DNA of 41,232 bases from Giesbergeria sp. (GTDB taxonomy: Bacteria > Pseudomonadota > Gammaproteobacteria > Burkholderiales > Burkholderiaceae_C), in contig JAGNYI010000028.1 of NCBI GenBank assembly GCA_017985015.1, positions 1 to 41,232 on the forward strand, in the 5' to 3' direction. Shown here one piece after another: positions 37,456-41,232 of the stretch (positions are counted from its first letter, which is position 1; each line of letters begins with the position of its first letter). A program made the position numbers and the translations under genes. A model generated the notes under the pieces. The model had not been told where the DNA came from, ran no database searches, and saw only the letters and a list, made by a program, of their open reading frames with translations.

Positions 37456-38022
37456 ATGTTCTGGACCATTCCCACCATCATGACCTGGACGCGCATCGTC
37501 GCGATACCGTTGATCGTCGGGGTGTTTTACCTGCCGCTGGCCGAAGAGTCGCGCAATCTGATTGCCACGGTGATGTTCGTGGTCTTCGCCGCCACCGACT
37601 GGCTCGACGGCTTCTTGGCGCGGCGGTTGAACCAGACCTCGGCCTTTGGCGCCTTCCTGGACCCTGTGGCCGACAAGTTTCTTGTTGCTGCATCGCTCCT
37701 GGTGCTGGTGCATCTGCAGCGTACCGACGTGTTTGTCGCGCTCATCATCATCGGACGGGAGATCGCCATCTCGGCGCTGCGCGAGTGGATGGCGCAGATT
37801 GGCGCTTCGCGCAGCGTGGCTGTGCACATGTTGGGCAAACTCAAGACCACAGCGCAGATGGTGGCGATTCCGTTTTTGCTCTACGACGGACCGCTGCCCG
37901 CAGGCCTTGACTCCGGCGTGGTGGGGCTGTGGCTGATCTGGATCGCGGCCGTGCTCACCGTCTGGTCCATGGTGTATTACCTGCAAAAGGCCTTGCCTGA
38001 AATCCGCGCTCGCGTGAAGTAA
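37456..38022 (+). CDS. pgsA: CDP-diacylglycerol-glycerol-3-phosphate 3-phosphatidyltransferase
   Basis: PgsA makes phosphatidylglycerol phosphate, the first step to phosphatidylglycerol, in the inner membrane. The CDP-alcohol phosphatidyltransferase signature D-x2-DG-x2-AR-x8-G-x3-D-x3-D is complete, with Asp48, Asp51, Gly52, Arg56, Gly65, Asp69 and Asp73. About four to five hydrophobic helices are visible. The opening MFWTIPTIMTWTRI and the 188-residue length are normal. A repeat copy begins 12 bp after its stop. Confidence 0.95.
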   Translation: MFWTIPTIMTWTRIVAIPLIVGVFYLPLAEESRNLIATVMFVVFAATDWLDGFLARRLNQTSAFGAFLDPVADKFLVAASLLVLVHLQRTDVFVALIIIGREIAISALREWMAQIGASRSVAVHMLGKLKTTAQMVAIPFLLYDGPLPAGLDSGVVGLWLIWIAAVLTVWSMVYYLQKALPEIRARVK

Positions 38023-38033
38023 AAAACTTGAAT

Positions 38034-38087
38034 CAATTGGCCTCCAGCGCTTATTGGAAAAGCGTTTAATGCTATTGATTCAGGAGC
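38034..38087 (+). repeat. Dispersed palindromic repeat, copy 6 (after pgsA)
   Basis: AATTGGCCTCCAGCGCTTAT, then TGGAAAAGCGTTTAATGCTA, then TTGATTCAGGAG. It starts 12 bp after the pgsA stop. The AGCGCTT...AAGCGTT arms can pair. Confidence 0.8.
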
Positions 38088-38328
38088 GATCTGCTTAAGC
38101 AACCTGTCGCTGTTTTGCCGACGACGGCGTAGGTAAGAATGTGATGCAACGATCGAACCTGCTTACGGGCTCTGGCTGCACATGCGCATGTCATCTGATG
38201 CAAGCCTTCGATGTCAATCAGGGAAGTTGCGCATATGTGGCCATTTGCGCTCGCAATCATGGAGGTGCCGGACAGACGTCCGAATGCGCATAGAATTCAG
38301 GCTCTTTGCGGGTTGCCTGCGGCCCGTA

Positions 38329-38357
38329 TTGACACCGTGAATTCTGGTGGTTTTAAT
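38329..38357 (+). promoter_or_regulatory. Sigma-70 promoter of the HU gene
   Basis: A perfect TTGACA -35 (38329-38334), a 17-bp spacer and TTTAAT -10 (38352-38357). Transcription from about 38364 gives a leader of about 130 nt. Confidence 0.75.
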
Positions 38358-38492
38358 CTGAATCGGCAGCACCGCGTGTGCTCAACCCGCCTCTCAAGCC
38401 GTCGAGCTCTGGCCGACGAATCTGGAGACCCGAGGCAGGCAACGGCCAGAAGACCAAGAGACAATCACCCCTATTTCCCCGAGAGGCTTCTT

Positions 38493-38765
38493 GTGAACAA
38501 AACCGAACTGATCGAGCACATCGCAAACAATGCTGACCTATCCAAAGCTGCTGCCGCGCGCGCGCTGGAGTCGACCATCGACGCGGTCAAGAAAACCTTG
38601 AAGAAGGGCGGCACGGTTTCACTCGTCGGTTTCGGCACTTTTGCTGTCGGCAAACGCGCCGCGCGCACCGGGCGCAATCCTCGCACCGGCGCTGCGATTA
38701 AAATCAAGGCTGCAAAGGTTCCAAAGTTCCGTCCAGGCAAGGCGTTGAAAGACGCATTGAACTGA
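38493..38765 (+). CDS. DNA-binding protein HU
   Basis: A 90-residue nucleoid protein of the HU/IHF family that binds and bends DNA as a dimer. It opens [20 protein letters not shown] and has the beta-arm signature [21 protein letters not shown] followed by [16 protein letters not shown]. The start is a GTG at 38493 with GAGAGG 6 nt upstream; upstream ATGs in the frame are not supported. The gene sits 16 bp before tRNA-Val(TAC), with no terminator between them. Confidence 0.95.
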   Translation: MNKTELIEHIANNADLSKAAAARALESTIDAVKKTLKKGGTVSLVGFGTFAVGKRAARTGRNPRTGAAIKIKAAKVPKFRPGKALKDALN

Positions 38766-38781
38766 CGCACAAATCAAGGTG

Positions 38782-38857
38782 GGGTGCTTAGCTCAGTTGG
38801 TAGAGCGGCGCCCTTACAAGGCGTAGGTCGGCGGTTCGAACCCGTCAGCACCCACCA
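38782..38857 (+). tRNA. tRNA-Val (anticodon TAC)
   Basis: Acceptor GGGTGCT pairs with AGCACCC. The anticodon arm GCGCC-CTTACAA-GGCGT carries TAC. CCA is encoded. It lies 16 bp after the HU stop. Confidence 0.97.
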
Positions 38858-38864
38858 CTGATTC

Positions 38865-38895
38865 AAAGGCGAACGCGAGTTCGCCTTTTCTTTTT
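38865..38895 (+). terminator. Intrinsic terminator after tRNA-Val(TAC)
   Basis: Stem AAAGGCGAAC / GTTCGCCTTT with a GCGA loop, followed by TCTTTTT. It would end an HU-tRNA transcript. Confidence 0.9.
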
Positions 38896-38914
38896 GTCAT
38901 TGAAAGACCGGCCC

Positions 38915-40843
38915 ATGTTTGAATCCATTCGCAAGCACTCGAAAATAGCGATGCTCGTGATGTTCTTGCTGATCATTCCGTCGTTTGTCCTTGTGGGCAT
39001 TGATTCCAAATATTTTTCCGGCAGCAGCCCCGTTGTGGCGCGGGTCGATGGTCAGGACATCACCCAGGCCGAATGGGACAACGCCCATCGCATCGAGTCT
39101 GATCGACTGCGTGCGCAGCAACCTGGCATCGATGGTGCCTTGCTGGATTCGCCGCAGGCCCGTTATGGCACGCTGGAGCGCATGGTCCGGGATCGCGTAC
39201 TACAAGCAGCCGCGAACAAGTTTCATCTTCAGCCCAGCAATGCCCGTCTTGCCAGCGCATTGCAACAAATCCCTGAGATCGCCGCATTGCACCGGCCCGA
39301 CGGCAGTCTGGATGCAGAGGCGTATCGCAAACTCGTTGCCACACAGGGACTGACCCCAGAAGGTTTTGAATCTCGGATGCGCTACGACCTGGCCGTAAAC
39401 CAGGTTCTGGGGGCCGTGGTCAATAGCAGCTTTGCAACGCCTGCACAGGCAGATGTGACGCTCGCTCCTTTGTTTCAGCAGCGAGAGATTCGGGTGGCCT
39501 ACTTCAAGCCAAAGGACTTTGCAGCGAAAGTGCAGGTCTCAGACGCTGATCTGGAAACCTACTACAAGGCAAATGCCGACCAATTCAAGGAGCCAGAGCG
39601 CGCCGACGTGGAATACGTCGTGCTTGACCTCGATGCAGCGCGTGCAGGCATCACATTGAACGAAGACGACCTCAAAACCTATTACAAGGAAAATTTGGCG
39701 CAGTTTTCCGGCAAGGAAGAGCGGCGTGCCAGCCACATCCTGATTGCTGCAGCCAAGGATGCGCCAACTGCCCAGCGTACGGCGGCCAAAGCGCGCGCTG
39801 AGGAGCTTCTGGCGCAAGTGCGCAAAGCTCCCGAGACGTTTGCCGACGTTGCCAAGAAGAATTCGCAGGATACGGGCTCTGCCAGTCAGGGTGGTGATCT
39901 CGGTTTCTTCGGTCGAGGTGCCATGGTGAAACCCTTTGAAGAGGCGGCCTTTGGCCTTGCAAAGAACGACATCAGCGATGTCGTTGAAAGCGACTTCGGC
40001 TACCACATCATCAAGCTCGTCGACATCAAGACTCCGCGCGTTCCCAGTTTTGAGGAAAAGCGTGCCGACATCGAGAATCTGCTCCGACAGCAGCAGTCCC
40101 AGCGAAAGTTCGCCGAAATGGCCGAAACCTTTACCAATATGGTTTACGAGCAGTCGGACAGTCTGGCGCCAGTGGTTGAAAAGTTCAAGCTCAAGCTGCA
40201 GACGGCAACCGGCATCACGCGCGAGCCGAGCGCGCAAGACAAAGGCGTGCTGGCCAACGCAAAGTTGCGTGCGGCACTTTTTTCGGCGGATTCGGTCGAG
40301 CACAAGCGCAATACGGAAGCCATAGAAATCGGCCCCAATCAGCTGGTTTCGGCCCACATCACGCGTTATGCCGCAGCGCGAACGCTGTCGTTTGATGAGG
40401 CACGCGACAAAGTGAGGGCACTGTTCATTGCGAAGAGATCTACAGAGCTCGCTCGTACTGAAGGCGAGGCCAAGCGCGCCGATTGGGCCAAGAATCCGAC
40501 GTCCGCTGGCAGTGCACTCTCTGCTGCCGTCGTGGTGTCGCGACAAGAAGTGCACGATCAAGCACGCGCTTTGGTGGAAAAGGTGCTGAGTGAAGATCCC
40601 ACCCATCTTCCCGCTTGGCTTGGTGTTGATCTGGGCGCACAAGGCTATGCGGTGACGGAGATCACGCGCGTCATCGAGAAACAGACGCCTCCCGAAAACG
40701 TCGCGGCGCAACGCCGTGAGCAATACGCTCAGTGGTTGACCAAGGCAGAAGCGCTTGCGTACTACGACTGGCTCAAGCAACGTTTCAAAGCCCAGATCAA
40801 GGTGCCGAGGCCGAGCGCCGATCTTGTCAGTGCAGTTGGCTAA
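38915..40843 (+). CDS. ppiD: Peptidyl-prolyl isomerase/chaperone PpiD (SurA_N type)
   Basis: A 642-residue inner-membrane periplasmic folding factor. [20 protein letters not shown] gives a short cytoplasmic tail and one membrane helix (about 11-31). A SurA-like N-terminal chaperone region follows, then a parvulin (Rotamase/PPIC) domain at about 270-370 ([44 protein letters not shown]), then a C-terminal helical part. PpiD helps proteins leaving the Sec translocon. ATG 38915 is chosen; no strong ribosome site is seen. tRNA-His lies 37 bp downstream. Confidence 0.93.
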   Translation: MFESIRKHSKIAMLVMFLLIIPSFVLVGIDSKYFSGSSPVVARVDGQDITQAEWDNAHRIESDRLRAQQPGIDGALLDSPQARYGTLERMVRDRVLQAAANKFHLQPSNARLASALQQIPEIAALHRPDGSLDAEAYRKLVATQGLTPEGFESRMRYDLAVNQVLGAVVNSSFATPAQADVTLAPLFQQREIRVAYFKPKDFAAKVQVSDADLETYYKANADQFKEPERADVEYVVLDLDAARAGITLNEDDLKTYYKENLAQFSGKEERRASHILIAAAKDAPTAQRTAAKARAEELLAQVRKAPETFADVAKKNSQDTGSASQGGDLGFFGRGAMVKPFEEAAFGLAKNDISDVVESDFGYHIIKLVDIKTPRVPSFEEKRADIENLLRQQQSQRKFAEMAETFTNMVYEQSDSLAPVVEKFKLKLQTATGITREPSAQDKGVLANAKLRAALFSADSVEHKRNTEAIEIGPNQLVSAHITRYAAARTLSFDEARDKVRALFIAKRSTELARTEGEAKRADWAKNPTSAGSALSAAVVVSRQEVHDQARALVEKVLSEDPTHLPAWLGVDLGAQGYAVTEITRVIEKQTPPENVAAQRREQYAQWLTKAEALAYYDWLKQRFKAQIKVPRPSADLVSAVG

Positions 40844-40861
40844 AAAGAGAAAAATTCATCG

Positions 40862-40867
40862 TATACT
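40862..40867 (+). promoter_or_regulatory. Probable -10 element of tRNA-His
   Basis: TATACT lies 13 bp before the tRNA. TTGGCT is 20 bp upstream, which is a long spacer for a -35. Confidence 0.45.
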
Positions 40868-40880
40868 TCAAGGCTCTGCG

Positions 40881-40956
40881 GTGGCTGTAGCTCAGTTGGT
40901 AGAGTCCAGGATTGTGATTCCTGTTGTCGTGGGTTCGAGCCCCATCAGCCACCCCA
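40881..40956 (+). tRNA. tRNA-His (anticodon GTG)
   Basis: Acceptor GTGGCTG pairs with CAGCCAC. The discriminator is C and a G at 40880 can serve as G-1, both typical of tRNA-His. The anticodon arm CAGGA-TTGTGAT-TCCTG carries GTG, and CCA is encoded. Confidence 0.96.
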
Positions 40957-40965
40957 AGAATTTCT

Positions 40966-41003
40966 AAGCCTCTCTGTTCACCGACAGCGGGGCTTCTTTC
41001 TTT
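40966..41003 (+). terminator. Probable terminator after tRNA-His
   Basis: Stem AAGCCTCTCTGT / ACAGCGGGGCTT, 12 pairs with one mismatch and one T-G, loop TCACCG, followed by CTTTCTTT. Confidence 0.7.
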
Positions 41004-41232
41004 GGCGACTCTGGTGATCTCAAGCCTTGCTTTTGCAAGACACGGTCCATCCAGATGATGGTGCGCGCGTCCCGGCGTAAAAAATTTCCTCTCTTGTGCT
41101 GATTGCTATCGAAAACCCGTACTACAATGCGAGGCTCAGCTGGTGGCGGACATGATCTTACGGGGTCTAGGCGGTGCGGCTGGGGTGGGGTGATTGGGAA
41201 GTTGTTGAGGTTGGCGAAAAATTCTTTCGTAG
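41004..41232. other. Terminal region without a recognised gene
   Basis: No ORF of note. TACAAT at 41123-41128 is -10-like and could start an RNA or gene beyond the window; no matching -35 is seen. Confidence 0.35.

Larger units (their letters stand above)
38023..38492. other. 470-bp intergenic region before the HU gene
   Basis: It contains repeat copy 6, a 12-bp perfect palindrome ACATGCGCATGT at 38180-38191, an inverted repeat CGGAC-AGAC-GTCCG at 38269-38282, and the HU promoter at 38329-38357. The frame is open from 38211 into HU, but the translation there has no family likeness, so I treat it as leader. Confidence 0.6.

Noticed and set aside
38211-38492. N-terminal extension of HU from ATG 38211
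   Set aside because: HU proteins are about 90 residues and GTG 38493 has a good ribosome site; the extension crosses the promoter.
41101-41232. Start of an rRNA operon or tRNA at the right edge
   Set aside because: A -10-like box is present but no anti-termination box, mature RNA sequence or -35 can be seen before the window ends.

Overview
The window is about 41 kb of ordinary-looking chromosome from a high-GC betaproteobacterium, most likely Burkholderiales, family Comamonadaceae (Acidovorax-like). The reasons are the gene order (folC-SPOR-cvpA-purF-metZ-gltX; glnA-DUF4124-like-ntrB-ntrC; earP-efp), an EF-P with Arg32 beside the EarP rhamnosyltransferase, polyhydroxybutyrate genes (phaR, 3-hydroxybutyrate dehydrogenase), and a dispersed palindromic repeat of a kind I associate from memory with this family. 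This is read from sequence only; no search was run.

Layout. 1-7430: a divergent ArsC/YffB-like reductase, then folC, a SPOR protein, cvpA, purF, metZ and gltX in tight order. 7495-8243: a tRNA array (Ala-GGC, Glu-TTC, Asp-GTC) present twice as a perfect 316-bp tandem duplication, each copy followed by its own terminator. 8289-10006: an EI24/CysZ-like membrane protein and a molybdopterin-binding-domain protein. 10028-15005: a nitrogen-control block with glnA behind a sigma-54-type promoter and an NtrC-like site, a small secreted protein, then ntrB and ntrC. 15187-16116: a glycine-zipper/PA2169-type stress protein. 16176-19652 (minus): mfd. 19744-21083: ispD-ispF. 21070-23345 (minus): an OmpR/EnvZ-type (RisA/RisS-like) two-component pair. 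23573-28371: a SIMPL-domain protein, 3-hydroxybutyrate dehydrogenase (minus), an alpha/beta hydrolase and relA.

28439-31067 is the only accessory-looking stretch. It runs from tRNA-Val(GAC) to a 14-nt copy of that tRNA's 3' part, contains about 740 bp without a convincing gene, and holds a small hypothetical gene cleanly split by an IS3-family (IS407-like) element with 4-bp target duplications. After it come phaR, rimO, efp and earP (minus), uvrC, pgsA, an HU gene followed directly by tRNA-Val(TAC), ppiD and tRNA-His. The last 230 bp hold no gene.

I see no defence system, CRISPR array or biosynthetic cluster. The most interesting structure is small-scale. A six-copy palindromic repeat family (about 55-65 bp) has copies inside folC and twice inside earP, where they are translated in frame with rare AT-rich codons, and one copy supplies the stop codon of ntrC. 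Five genes (ispD, rimO, earP, uvrC, pgsA) have a -10-like hexamer ending 6-7 nt before the ATG, which suggests leaderless transcripts.
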